Shown here: piece by piece, positions 24,606-36,237 of the stretch | Layout: each line of letters begins with the position of its first letter | How positions within the stretch are numbered: the first letter of the stretch is position 1 | DNA from: Bryum argenteum | Lineage: Eukaryota; Streptophyta; Bryopsida; Bryales; Bryaceae | Direction: 5' to 3' | Assembly: GCA_037043015.1 (NCBI GenBank) | Contig: CM073323.1 | Span: 3,658,001-3,722,000, forward strand | Length of the DNA stretch: 64,000 bases | Notes under the pieces: generated by a model | The model's database searches: none | What the model was told of the DNA's origin: nothing | Seen by the model: the letters and a program-made list of their open reading frames with translations, nothing else | Program-made: the position numbers and the translations under genes

Positions 24606-26110
24606 GTGCGCTTTTGTATGCATTGCGCTTCAAAGGAGGTTGAAATGACACAAGCTTCGCGGGGGACGGTTGTCAACAACGCTGGGTGTGGTGTAAGAGG
24701 TCCTGTTGCCTCGGATAGGCGGCGATTCTGCACGAAAGGCATGGTCGAGGTGGATACAAGCCTCGAGGGTGGGGTTTCGAATGTGAGATCTACTCCTCCT
24801 TCGTCGTCGACCCCTCGTGAGTCTCCTCTCATCACATGGACCGACGCAATCTAATGGACCCATGCGTCCCATAGTTTTTCCCAAAAATGTGGGTAGTAGT
24901 TCCTCTTCTCCTATAACGGTGACGCTCCATATGTTCCTTGAGAAAGGAGACACAGCCTTTGGTTGAGCAATCTCTAAAGGGTCTTTGGGCCGGGTTGATG
25001 CTATTCTCGGCTATAGTTCAACACATCAAGAAGGTAAATCCTCTCTAACTATGAATCGTTTTTGTCTTCAAGTTACTCTATCCTGCTTATTGGTTTCGAT
25101 TACTTTGTGTCTAATTCACAGATTGGAAAGGGTAGGGACTACCCTTGCGAAAAGATGGAGACAGCCCAAACATCCCGGGATTGACCTTATCTTTGCGGAT
25201 GTTCCCGAACTTGCCCGTCTTAATGTCTCGCGGATGCGATTCCTCTCTGAACAAGCGTGCTTCGTATTACTTGTCCGTGTTTGTCTTTGCCTCATACCAT
25301 TTGACGGACCTTGGGACTATCCTAATTATGCACCCCAAGGACGTCAAAATTGACCGCATCCTACACGATCGTGCTAGTACTTACAATTTCCGGCTTGTGC
25401 GTGAGTGGTGGGCCTATAACCCCTTCCTTTGGTTAGACTCAGGCGCTAACGCAAGAGAGGTATTCTTCGAATTTCGCACTTGATTTTATCTCTCAATTCA
25501 ACATTACGTTTTACAATATCGAATTGCTTATTGCGGACCCATAACTTTACCATCAAGGTCTATCTTTCGAAATGACTTCGTGAAGATGTTCAACATACGA
25601 CAGTATGCGCAAGCATACGCAGAGTCGCGATCATACCCCCGACGAGGATGACATGGTCGATAACTTTCTTGACGCGAGTTCCATTACCTACCGCACTAAC
25701 GGGAAGCCGTGGCGCGCGCGGGAGAAGGATCCGTCGTTTTTGCGATTAGCTTCGTGGATTGCCTTACGGACGATGGGGGAATCGTGTTTGACTTCGGCGC
25801 TAGTACACAAAAAAATTTGATTACCCATTTATAAGTCGTTGCATACTCATATTTTCAATACTCATGTGGATTTTCAAATGCGCAGTGCTTCAATCATCGC
25901 ATGTGCACGCTCCAATCGTCACCTCATTGCTTTTGAGGCGGATGAGGAGATCTTCGATGGGCTTTTGGCGACCTTCAAACACCCTAAACCGTTGGAAGAA
26001 GAGAGTGGGGAATCGACCTCTGGTGACGATTACGACTCCGATGAACCGTATCTGAAGAAACCTCGCACTTATATTGGTGTGTACTCAATTCAATTCATTG
26101 ACTTTTTGTG
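24606..26110 (+). pseudogene. Decayed gene, possibly beta-class DNA methyltransferase-like
   Basis: Protein-like segments in changing frames suggest a broken enzyme gene. Near 24990 reads LKGLWAGLMLFSAIVQHIKK. Near 25180 reads IDLIFADVPELARL, followed in another frame by SYHLTDLGTILIMHPKD and VREWWAYNPFLWLDSGA. Near 25750-25800 reads SFVDCLTDDGGIVFDFGAS. Near 25880 reads SIIACARSNRHLIAFEADEE, and an acidic tail follows. A DPPY-like site early and an FDxFxxS...IAFE block late is the motif order of beta-class N6-adenine/N4-cytosine methyltransferases. The expected Asp-Pro-Pro-Tyr is not intact and frames shift at least twice, so activity is unlikely. The assignment rests on short motifs and is tentative. 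Unrelated cargo protein is the alternative. Confidence 0.35.
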
Positions 26111-26694
26111 ATTTCAAAGTCCAGTACTACAATCGAACATTGATTTGGTTATGATTATTTAGCTATCGCAGGCATCTCAAGACACTTGACCCAAAACGCT
26201 CATCTCATCAATAGCCCACCTCCCACACATGTTCTACCCTCTTATGCGGAGCATGTAGCTCGAGCTTTTCGTCGCGGCTCCAACTCCTCCCATGCCGAAT
26301 GCTTCACGAAGACGCTTTAGAGTGGTGTGCTTAGATACATTGATTTAGAGGCGGATCGAGTGTGACCACCATTTTAATGGTGCTTCACCTTCATCGTAGT
26401 GTGTTTATTTTTGTTTTCTATTTCGAGAGATGACTATGTAGGGCCAACTCTCATGAGTTGCCTTACCCTACAAGTCATTACTTTCATATGTTTTATATTA
26501 TTTTACATATATGTGTCTTTGCCTTAAAACCGTATTGAAAATTTTCAAAGTCCAATTGTCTCTCAATCTATATGTTGGATTCACTTGTTATACCCCACTA
26601 TTTTAAATGACATTTAAGATTCTAAAATGTATACCGATTCTTATAGGTCAATGCTTCCCTAAATTTGTCAATGTCTACAGGAGCTTATATTTTG

Positions 26695-26822
26695 TCCCTA
26701 TTAGCTCATGATAGCTGCCTTTTACGCTACGCGATGCTCAAACGAGCCCGATGGGGATCGAACCCGGACCTTCGCTATGCCATCGTTATGTCTAATCCAT
26801 CCACTACATTAGAGTAAACGAT
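26695..26822 (-). mobile_element. tRNA-derived SINE-like sequence
   Basis: On the minus strand a D-arm-like segment (CTAATGTAGTGGATGGATTAG, with CTAA/TTAG pairing) is followed about 40 bases later by GGGTTCGATCCCC, which fits the polymerase III B box GGTTCGANNCC (26754-26764). The part between does not fold as a proper anticodon arm, so it is a tRNA relic or SINE head, not a working tRNA gene. The 3' extent is a guess. Confidence 0.5.
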
Positions 26823-27349
26823 GAGACAGTTTCTATTACTGATATTTGGATTATATATTCCATTGCCATTTATATTTTTTCCTTTATCAGGACAGTTACC
26901 AACATGCGCAATATTCCTTGCCGGGATCGTGGGAGTAGCGCGTTACACAAGAGGCAACTATCCAAGGATGAAGTATAGATCTAGAGGGATTTCTTTGCTT
27001 TCGCCATGATGACGTCAGCCCTACTTTATCCCTAGACCGTAAATCCAAAAACAAGTTTAATAATAACCTAAATCATATGTTCAATATAACCTTTAAATCG
27101 TCATGCCTCCATTTCACACGTTCATCAATATGATGACATCAGCCCTACTTTCAATATATTCACATAAAATCTTCAAGATAATACAAATGAAATATTCTTG
27201 CAAGGTGGGACCCACATTTAAAGTAGACCCAACACCACGGAATTAGGGACCATAACCCCTAAAAATAGACATTTTAAAATAGTACAGTAAAAAATTAAGT
27301 GGTAATAGGGTAATTTACTTTGAAAAAAAATTGTTAAAAAATAGTCAAA

Positions 27350-27427
27350 ATTGTCCCGTCACCGCTCTACGCTCACCGCTCACCGCTCTACGCTCTACGC
27401 TCTACGCTCACGCCTCTACATTCCCCC
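27350..27427 (-). repeat. Right terminal inverted repeat of the 14.8-kb element
   Basis: On the minus strand it begins GGGGGAATGTAGAGGCGTG and continues with several GAGCGTA and GAGCGGT units. It is longer than the left end because of extra copies of the short unit. Confidence 0.75.
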
Positions 27428-27589
27428 AAGCACACACAATGTTAGCACCAATTCTAGTCAAGGTGTCCAACCCACCTTGACTCCCCCAACTCATTACCCG
27501 GAACCCGTAAACCGGAACTCCCACAAAACACATTGGCATGCCACTTGGTGGCACGGGGCGGCCTTCCACACATGTCCAAGCTCCCAAGG
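27428..27589 (-). repeat. 5' LTR of the Ty3/Gypsy fossil, second piece
   Basis: It resumes the LTR at the 9-bp duplication AAGCACACA and is nearly identical to about 6478-6640 of the 3' LTR. It ends at CAAGG, where the solo LTR is inserted. Confidence 0.85.
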
Positions 27590-29949
27590 TGTGAGGTCAA
27601 ATCCCGGTGTCCCGGTTTCTAACTCACAAGTGGGCCGTGGAGATGGGTGCACACAAGACAATCCTTCCAAGCAATGGACAATAACATTCCTACAAGCATA
27701 AATTCCTACTTTGAATTCAACATAGAAGTGCCATCATTCCATTAACCCTCAATTTAATCCCTATGAATTGCAATTCCATGAGTGACTCAAGCCCAAAACC
27801 CATCAAAGTTGATCCTAGGAAGCTACAATTGCATCCCTTGAGCCACTAGGGCCTTTGGACTCAATTATGGGGTCAAATAGGACCTAAACTCAAGCAAAAG
27901 CCCCCAAAATACATCAAACTAGACTACTACAGCACACCATTTAAGCTCAAAAATGGTAGATTCACTTGTAAATCTCCAATTCTTGGTTCCAAGGCAATCA
28001 AAACCTCTCCGCATGTTCATAACTCATTTCATACAATGCAAAATACACTTAAAACAAAATACTAAGGTTACCTAGGAGAAATTGGGCAGCGCTTCCGCGC
28101 TTGACCCTGTACTTCCCAAATTAAACCCTAATTTCAGCAATTGAAAAGACTTGAACCACAAAATACGAGTGAAATTTCGGCAGCAACTCAAGACCGATTA
28201 CAAATTCCCGAATTTTTGACCTATTTTTTTTTATAAATTCAGCCAATTTTGGGCGCTTCCGCACTACCCTTTACACACGGAACACCCCACTTACACCTCT
28301 AACATTCCAGCACACTCATTCATTCAAATAGACAACCATCACACACATGAAATAACATAAATCACGAACAAAAAACAAACAATAAATTTTTTGGCAATTA
28401 ATTTGCCATTTTCAAAATAGGAGTCCACAAATTCTGTCAAGGTACTCTAACAACCAACCATAAATCAATGCAAAGAGGAAAGAGGGAAGGAGCTCCTCTA
28501 TATTAGCACCCCCCACCACCCTCCGTAATATCACGGAGAGAGACAGCATCCACGCTGCCGACTCCGCCCGAAAAGGCCATGAAGCGATCGACGCTAGTAT
28601 CGTCCACCGACTGCTGGGCTGCAGGATGCACGCAGCCGCTTTTCGTGTTGATCGCCGTTGCAATCGATCCCACCTTGGCGCGTCCGCTCCCGCGGATTCA
28701 CGATTGCGAATCAAGGCTCGTTTCGGTGTCTTGGCTTTTACCTGCTCTACCTAACCTTGAGCCGTCGACGAGTGTCGGCTCGTATCGCCGTCCGCCGCCC
28801 GTCGTCCCGATCGCACGGCCGATCGTCGCCGCTCCGGCGATTGTTGATTGATGGCGGATAGGCTCGTCTCCGAGCCGTTCCACGCTGGTCCTCCTTCGGC
28901 CACCGCGATCACGTGCGGCCCGCCTTGTGCTTCCGGCCCAGTCGGTCTTTGTTCTGCTGCCGGACACCGACGTCGTTCCCGTCGATCTTTGGTCTTCCAC
29001 CGCTTCCCGGCGTTGTCGTGAGGCTGCTCTCCTGATCTCGAAACCTCCTCGTGATCGTGATCAATGCTGGTGCTCCGAATCAATCCTGGCCGAAACCAAT
29101 CGGTTGGCCTTCCGGCGGCTTACGCCGTTTTGCTAGTCGGTGAATCGCTGGCCGGCGATCCGTGGGTTGCCGCGCTCATCGCTTCCGCTTTCTTCGCCCT
29201 CGTTTCGATATTGCTCCTCCCGAATCGCTGCTGCTGTCGCTGCGCGTGATGTCGCTGGCTGGCGGTGCCGATCCGCTTCACCGCCGCTAATCCGGCCTTG
29301 TCGCCGCCGCCCGTCGCTATTGTTGGGCCGCGTCGAAGCTAGCTCCCGATCCTCCTCCTCTTGTTGACTCGTTCTCTTCACCCACCACGACCGCCCGCGA
29401 ATCGCCCTCCACCACACGATCTCTTGACGCCACTTCTCCGTCTCAAAAATCGCTTCACCAAACATCCACACCCGCAAAACTAGCCTAACGGCCTCTCTTC
29501 CAACTCTCCCCACGGGTCGATCCAGGAGGTTGAAGCAAAAAGCTTCATCCGTCCAATTAGGCGGATTTCATCCGTCCAGGTTGGACGGACTTTCATCCCG
29601 AGTTCCTTCTAACTAATTAGGCAAGCTAAAGGCACCACCTTTCATATTAGGGGTTTTGTAGAAAGTAAGGGCGAAATGGGGTAACCCGGGCCCTACTTAT
29701 GAATACATAATTACTAAAACATACTAAAACTCGCCATTTAATATATTGGCATTTATCAAAAATACTAATTAGGTGTAAATTAGAACAAGAACGGCCGCTT
29801 GTGCCAAAACCTCTTATGAGACCATGGGTATCCCGTGAATCTACGAAATGTGCTAAAAAGACTAATTAAACCATGGAAACTTGATAATTACGCGCTAAAC
29901 TTTGTGGGGAACGTATTCCCGCTAGAGTGAACCGTTTCGCGGGTTCACA
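27590..29949. mobile_element. Solo LTR, 2.36 kb, inserted in the 5' LTR of the Ty3/Gypsy fossil
   Basis: It starts TGTGAGGTCAAATCCCGG and ends GCGGGTTCACA (TG...CA, with TGTGA/TCACA ends). It is flanked by the 5-bp duplication CAAGG (27585-27589 and 29950-29954). The uninterrupted 3' LTR copy has a single CAAGG at the matching point, so this is a clean insertion. No internal retroelement genes are present, as expected of a solo LTR. The part 28560-29520 is strikingly GC-rich with many CG dinucleotides. The open frames inside are not supported as genes. Confidence 0.75.
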
Positions 29950-31956
29950 CAAGGGTGCTACTAATCACCCCCGGAGCTAACCGCCCTTATCTATTGTCCA
30001 ACTTCCACTAGTCCCCTTGCACTCTTGTTTCTCACCCCATTCGGGACTTTGCCGGAAATCCTCCCTAATCCGCACTAGTTTTCCTTTAACTAGTTTGGAG
30101 CGGGACTCTTTCCAACCCAATGTTGCGGGATGCTCAAGAAAGATCCCACAATGCCCAAGATGTAGAAGTAAGGCTTCCTTTCCATGTCTCACCTTCGAGC
30201 CCATTCCCTTGGTCACTCCTTAACCCAGACTACTTATCACGGGGACTAACTTGGAGAGGGACACTTCCCAACCCCATGTTTAGAGAGGCTCCAAAGCACT
30301 CTCTTTTCCACAAGGTGCGGGGAGTGAGCCCCATCCGGCTCTCACCCCTTGAGCCACCCCGGCTCCTCAAGCGCCATGTGCAAGTGAGGAGAGAGACCAC
30401 CCCTCCTCATAGTACTCTCTGAGTCTTCGGTAGGCCCCCTCTTGTGTTGAGGGCCTTCCGTGACACACTTTGTTTTGGAAGACCACCCGTTTTGCCTTAG
30501 TCTCAAAAACGGGCCGTATCTTCTTCTCGGGCTAACTTGTAGCTCAGTTATCCAAATGGGACGTGCGAGCCCATTATCGACATCTACTCTTTGAGTAGAT
30601 GTCGATAGACTCCTCACTTGTCCCAATCGGAGCTTCCGTGTGGGAGCTATGCTCCTCTGAACATTCGGGAGTCCCGGGAGGCAGCGATCCGGTCCCGAAG
30701 TCCCGATGCTTTGAGAGCCATATCTCCCAAAGCATTGCTTTGCTCCTCACGAGCCTTAGCATTTTGGAAAGCTCTTGTCCAGATCTTTCCAAAGGCATGC
30801 AACATGCCGCCATCCATGAAGGACGACATTTTGAGTCCCGAAAGGCAACACTCCCGAGTCCCGGAGTGTCCCGGAACGCGCTCCAACTTTGGAGAGTCAT
30901 ATCTCATGACTCACAACTCCAAATCGCGCGTTCTTGGGACCCATGGGTGCGTGCTCAAACAAGGTTTCCAACCATGTAAGACACGCCACCAAGTTCGTCC
31001 CGAGCACGACGCCATTGCGTCTTTGTTTGCTCGGGACTCCCTTGGTCACTTCACCTTGTCTCTTGCCAAGCCCGGGCGTCACTCCCGGGTCCTCTCGGCT
31101 CACCACGGTGTTCGGGCATCCTTTGAAAAGGGATGTGACACTCACCCCCACCAAACAAATAGCGTCGATGCCCTCATCGACAATCTCTCTTGTCGGCAGC
31201 ACAAGTTCTTGAGGTAGCCGCCTCCTTGGCACTCGCATTGCGTTCCGGGGTAGCTAGCCCCGCAATGCTCCAAGCATCCTATTACTTGAAAAATGGCTAA
31301 GTCTCAAAGGTGGCACCGATAGGTCTAAGGTCCTTTCTACCCAAGGACTTTCCTTGGAAGGACCCACATAAACTAGACCTATCCACTTTGAGACTCACTT
31401 GGAATGCCCCCAATGGCCCCAAGTTAGGCTCAACTAGCCCATCATACTCACATGACTTAGGATTGAATTCAAGGCTTACCAACACTTTCTTGGTCGCAAC
31501 ACCAAGCCCTCTTTTCAAACACTTAGGCTCTCAAAGTGGTGAACTTTGCTCGCCTAGGGTAATGCTAAGTCCCGCCCGACCTAGCCTTTGCTTCACTCTA
31601 CCGAGACATGGGTGATCAAGCCATGCGTTGACGATGGTCAACCCGCAAAGGGCACTTTTATGAGCCCGTGCCACTACCTTTGCTTCCCGCCCGAGCAAGT
31701 CCTAAGCTTAAGAGTCGTGGGGTTCACCCACTCACAACTCCCAAGCCAAGGTCCCTGCTTTGCAAAGATTCCAAGTATTGGCTTCGCGTATCCTTCAACC
31801 TCTTCTAACCAACCTAGCAATCCAAAATGAGATTAGGACTCATCTCACTTCCAACATGCAATCAAGGAACTTGCCAGCAACTTAATTGTCAACCAAGTAT
31901 TAGAACATGTGTCATTTGCACCAAATGCTAGACAAAATATAGGCCAAGTGTACACA
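29950..31956 (-). repeat. 5' LTR of the Ty3/Gypsy fossil, third piece
   Basis: It aligns with about 6646-8655 of the 3' LTR to the terminal GTGTACACA. The two are nearly identical after about 7190. Differences are denser in the first 600 bases, mostly small losses around homopolymers. Confidence 0.85.
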
Positions 31957-31957
31957 A

Positions 31958-32082
31958 CTGTTTGCTCGGGACTCCCCTTGGTCACTTCACCTTGTCTCTT
32001 GCCAAGCCCGGGGCGTCACTCCCGGGGTCCTCTCGGCTCACCACGGTGTTCGGGCATCCTTTGGAAAAGGATGTGAGACTCA
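31958..32082 (-). repeat. Fragment of a further LTR of the same Ty3/Gypsy family
   Basis: This piece repeats about 7727-7850 of the 3' LTR (TTTGCTCGGGACTCCCTTGG onward) directly outside the end of the 5' LTR. It cannot belong to the same insertion, so it is a scrap of another copy. Its presence at the boundary may explain why no outer target duplication is found. Confidence 0.7.
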
Positions 32083-32259
32083 CATTGGTGATGATGCCCA
32101 GAGCTCCCTCCGTGAGGCGAGAGGTCGAAATTCTTCGGATGCGGACTCTCCAGTTGATCAATCTTCGCGGTGTGCTCTCAACGAGGTCCGGTTTCACCCT
32201 TCATTCCAGCGCGAGATCGAACTCCGTTAGAAGCGAATTTAGTAGATGCAGTTCCCATT

Positions 32260-33571
32260 CATTTTAGAGCAGTCGGTCGAAAGCGATGAAAACAAAGTTC
32301 TACCTTTTCGACGAGCTTGACAGTTGTGCAGTAGATGATGGTCGAACCTTGCGTCACAACTTCTTCGTTGAGTACCTTAGCAAGCTCTTCCAAGAAGGCA
32401 GTCTCATTTTTGACACATTTCGCGCCGTAGAAAATGCAGGGGCGGTCAATTGATGTTATCCCAGTGTATGCGTTGCAGTGCACGATGACTCGCACTCTGC
32501 ACATTTATCTGGCATCATTTGAGGCTCCCAGTACTAAATTTCTGTATGGGAGTGATCAAGATGGAATGTTTCACTCACATGGGTGTGACGGTAGCAGTCA
32601 GCGCCATAAAAGACACATTTGGAAATATATCTTCTCGAACTCCCAAGTCTTCGAAAATCAGGTCTGCAGCATTTCATCTCGGACAATCAGCTTCCGAATT
32701 ACTTCACCTTTAAACGGTCGAGAAAGAGGCCGGACCTGAATTCCTGTCCTCATGATGAGATGCAATGGGCCTCGTCGACTGCTTAACGGGACACCCCACT
32801 CTCCAACATCGCCTCTCAAAACCTGCGTGCAAGAATTTCCACTTTGAGACAATGAACGAGGATTATTTAGCATGTGGCTGGCTATTCAGGAAATGATGAT
32901 AGCTGGCTGCAAGGCCACGAACAAGCCTCAGTGACATGGAGCAGGCCGATTCAGGTGACAGGTAGAGAATGTCAATGTCGCCATCTTCACCTCGCCCTTG
33001 TGCGCTTGCATCCATTTGAGCAGTGGATAGGTGCTCAGCTCGGATTCCTCGTTTCCTGAGACTAGCCACCTGAAATCCAACGACATCCCTGCCTGCTCTC
33101 AAACCTCGACCAAATGGGAAATCAATCGCCAGTATTGGACGAGTATATGAATTCATATGTGGTTGCTTGATATAACGTTGTAAAGAGAGGATACATATTA
33201 GTCTAGGGAAGAGTGCTCGAAGAATCATGTGATGATCATTGCCTAACTTCACTGAGTATGTCGGTGACGTTGTAGCTCATTTCGCCACGGTCTGCAGTCA
33301 AGGGTATCCATGCTCTGATATCATGGCTCCACCCCATTGAATGGTCAATGGGACAGTAACTAATCGAGCCTTTCGGGGGCCGCAGCGGTAGCCAACAAGA
33401 GCATCGATCCCTTCCACTTTGTACGACGCGGAAGTCGGAGTATAACCATAGCCACTTGCCACTTGAACTGATTGCGGGCCATTCGCTTGTCTCACACTGC
33501 GCAGAAATTGTATGAAAAGAACAGTTTACTTCAGTTGACAATGTTCGCACTGGCCTTTGATCCTGCAGCAA
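32260..33571 (-). pseudogene. RecQ-like helicase pseudogene (motifs II-IV region)
   Basis: Minus-strand segments in different frames recall a RecQ helicase. Near 33080-32940 reads RKRGIRAEHLSTAQ, then DIDILYLSPE. Near 32765 is a DEAH-box relic HCIS followed by a stop and then QEFR. Near 32690-32590 reads DLIFEDLGVREDIFPNV and then ALTATVTP (motif III). Near 32450-32300 reads IDRPCIFYGAKCV and then STIIYCTTVKLVEKV (motif IV). The set resembles plant RecQ-SIM from memory. Frame changes, at least one stop and the loss of the C-terminal motifs, where LTR sequence follows, make it a pseudogene. The part 33250-33571 is open but not recognised. It lies left of repeat unit copy 2, as the motif V-VI exon at 1-231 lies left of copy 1. 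Confidence 0.7.
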
Positions 33572-35265
33572 GACTTCGCACTCCTCTTAAGATCACTTCT
33601 TACGAAAATTAAAAAGACCAAAGAGGATTTGGCATACTCTCAGAGTGGATCATTTATGTTTTCAATAGACGATACCATACGGACATGTCTTGAGCTCGTA
33701 ACATTCGCGTGAGTCTGCTGCACATGGTTGTCTCGTCACCCAGGTCGATCAATGTTGCGAACGATGACATAAACGAGTATCACCGTCATCATCTTCAGCG
33801 AGGAACCCGAGGAGGTTACCACACTGTTGGAGCTCTGTGGAGAATTTTCATTTACTCCTTCATATTCCCTTTTCCATTCCTCACCTCCCATAAGTACTCC
33901 TGTGTGGACGACCTGCATCACCATCCAATATCATTCGGTAGCTTAGGGTTTAGGGTTTAAGAACTCCAGTCAGGCATGAACAGTTCAAGCATATCTGTTC
34001 ACATTGTGCTATTGTAAAGTACAGATTACTGCTCAAGTATATATCCAAGTACAGATTACTGCACAAGCACAGGTCAGTACATTTTAATCTTGACATCTGA
34101 GAGGTATCCGTTCACAACGACGCCCACCTGAGTTCGGCAGTGGCAGCAGCTTCCGCTTGGACCCAAATCCATACATCAGAAGCCCAAACCCACACCTGCA
34201 CAGTAGGAAGGTGGTAGCATATTCAGGTATCTCCAACTCATCCTCACAAGAAGAGCGAAAGACTGTAGAGAGAGCCATCTTCCAAATACCCGCGTTCTCG
34301 CTCCGACTGATGCAGTGAAGACAACAACGTGCAACCAACGAGGTATTTGACGTTCAACCTCAATTGACAGTGCAATTTGTGATTAAAAGGCACGAAAATC
34401 CTCCAGCAGCACAGCTTGCTCCTTCTCATGGTTTGGATTTGATTTCGCCACTGCATCTCGAAATTCCTGTGAAAGACCTCATGTCAATAAAACATTACAA
34501 GTGCTCAACATTCGAAGGCTGTCAATCGCATTGCATTTCATGCTAAGGATTGAAGGAATCTGAACAAACTGCACCTGCTCGTCCATGATGCCGATGTCGG
34601 CAATCGAGTTGGCCACTTTCTCCCAACCCCACTGCCTTCTTTCACCCTGAGAAGCCCTGTGAATGGAGTTGTGGCCTCGGTTTCCTCCACTCCGGCCGAA
34701 AAATCCATCCTCTGCAAATCAATCAAAGCGAATCACTTGTGAACCTTCAAAGGATAAATTAGTTGCGGACGTGAGCCGCGGTTCGCATCCGCGTCGCCAT
34801 CTTCGCTGATGGTGCATGCCCTCCATCAAAGTTCGATCCGTTTCGTTTCCTGACCACTCTCTTTGATGAATCCCAGAGTCTCATCACCGACTCCAAAAAT
34901 CGATCGGGCCCCGGAAATCAAGACAGAGCTGTACGATATCCACAGTGTCGGCCGATCTTCTGAAACCCCGACGTTTTGAATGAGCCCCATAAACCCACAC
35001 CTCTTTATTATCACACTCTAAGGGAGTCCGCTCAAGAATGGCTCACATTGCAGAATGGGAAATGTGTATTGAAATATACAATGTCATTACATTTTGTGCA
35101 TTGGAAAAGTAAGTAAGAGGATAGTCCAAGTAATTCATCATTTGTGTATACTACAATAATGTGTTTATGAATTTTTTAGGTGGACTTACATGTGATTTTG
35201 AAATGGTTGTGTAAATTGACACCCTGTAATGTTTGGAATAATTGCATGATGATGTTGGAGTTTAA

Positions 35266-36237
35266 CCCCTAAACGTCCTTGGGGTAATTTTAGCCAAAAA
35301 CTCATTTTCAAAAAAAGTGATATAAATGAAATTATAGATAAACTATTCAGATCTCAACCGTACAAACTTGTAATGAACTTGTAGTAGATCATGTGGACCA
35401 AAACTTGACTCATGGGACCTCATAGATTGCGAGATCATAATATATTAGTGCGCAAAACAGGCTAAAAAATACCATTGTTTCCACTTTGAAGTGAAAATAC
35501 TACCAACATGAAATTTGCAATAAAAAAATCAGCAACTGGAAAGTTGTTCATCTTCATGTCGAAGACACTCTTGTACCAAAAAAATTCATCAAAATTAAAT
35601 CTTGGCTCAAATATTAGCCTTGTAGTCGTGAAAACTGCCAAAAATTTTACAAAGGAAAAATAGTCCAAAACTAGACCCCTCACACTCGAATCCATGCCTT
35701 TTCTTCAATATATCCTCGATTGGGTCATGGTTACTACCACTAAAAATAGACTATAGTTGGAATCCATCCCAAAAAATTGAGTCAAAATCTAACAGTGGAT
35801 GAAGGAGATATAGCTTATTAAAAAACATCCAATTTTTCACTCTTTTCATTGTGGAAACATCATTGCAAAGCCAATACCAAAGTTATCTAGATCAAAAAAC
35901 TTCCAACTACAAAGTTGTTGGGATGCATCTAAATATCAAACCTATGATAAAAAATTCATGAAAAACTATTTGAGATTTCACATAATTGGCTTGCAATGGT
36001 AAAACATGCCAAATGTTTGAAAACCCAAAAACAAACGTTGCCTTCACTAAAATCCATGCCATTTATTCATACTTTTATTTAAAAGTCTGCAATTTATACC
36101 ACATAAAAAAGACTTGATTTGTGACCTATCCCAAGTGATTTCGTCAAAAACGGAGTTTGAATAAAGAAGTTATGGCTCTTCAAAGTTTCTGCCCTTCATC
36201 CAAAATGTCGTTTTTTGACACTAGGGACGTTTAGGGG
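35266..36237. mobile_element. piggyBac-type short non-autonomous element, 972 bp, second copy
   Basis: It is flanked by TTAA on both sides with ends CCCCTAAACGTCC and GGACGTTTAGGGG. It is the same length as the copy at 1662-2633 and lies at the equivalent place in the duplicated unit, so it was duplicated with the unit rather than inserted separately. Confidence 0.85.

Larger units (their letters stand above)
12627..27427. mobile_element. 14.8-kb Mutator-like DNA transposon with multi-gene cargo
   Basis: The element interrupts the 5' LTR exactly. LTR sequence stops at AAGCACACA (12618-12626) and resumes after it with the same nine bases (27428-27436), a 9-bp target duplication typical of Mutator-like elements. 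The match could be read as 11 bp. The two ends are inverted: the left starts GGACGTTACTT and then has GGCGTGAGCGTAGAGCG, and the reverse complement of the right end has the same core, followed by further GTAGAGCG/GTGAGCG units. Inside are a minus-strand SWIM-finger gene at the left and a row of plus-strand genes and decayed genes to about 26,110. A KDZ-type element is the main alternative class. The duplication and inverted ends are direct observations; the family name is inference. Confidence 0.75.
6365..31956 (-). mobile_element. Ty3/Gypsy chromovirus-type LTR element, broken fossil with nested insertions
   Basis: This is an old LTR element on the minus strand. The LTRs begin TGTCGCGACC and end GTGTACACA on the plus strand and are about 2.29 kb long. 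The 3' LTR (6365-8655) is whole. The 5' LTR is in three pieces (12497-12626, about 27428-27589, about 29950-31956) because a Mutator-like element and a solo LTR landed in it. The primer site next to the 5' LTR matches initiator tRNA-Met. The internal region shows gag, protease, reverse transcriptase, RNase H, integrase and a terminal chromodomain. It is broken, with of the order of a dozen or more breaks. The LTRs look about 96-98 percent alike over most of their length, suggesting a fairly young insertion. No matching target duplication is seen at the outer edges. Confidence 0.85.

Noticed and set aside
26695-26822. Functional tRNA gene
   Set aside because: The B box and a D-arm-like part are present, but no acceptor stem or proper anticodon arm can be drawn, so it is called SINE-like only.
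28412-29513. Overlapping arginine/serine-rich open frames on both strands
   Set aside because: The CG-rich core of the solo LTR gives open frames on both strands by composition alone; no domain or splice structure.
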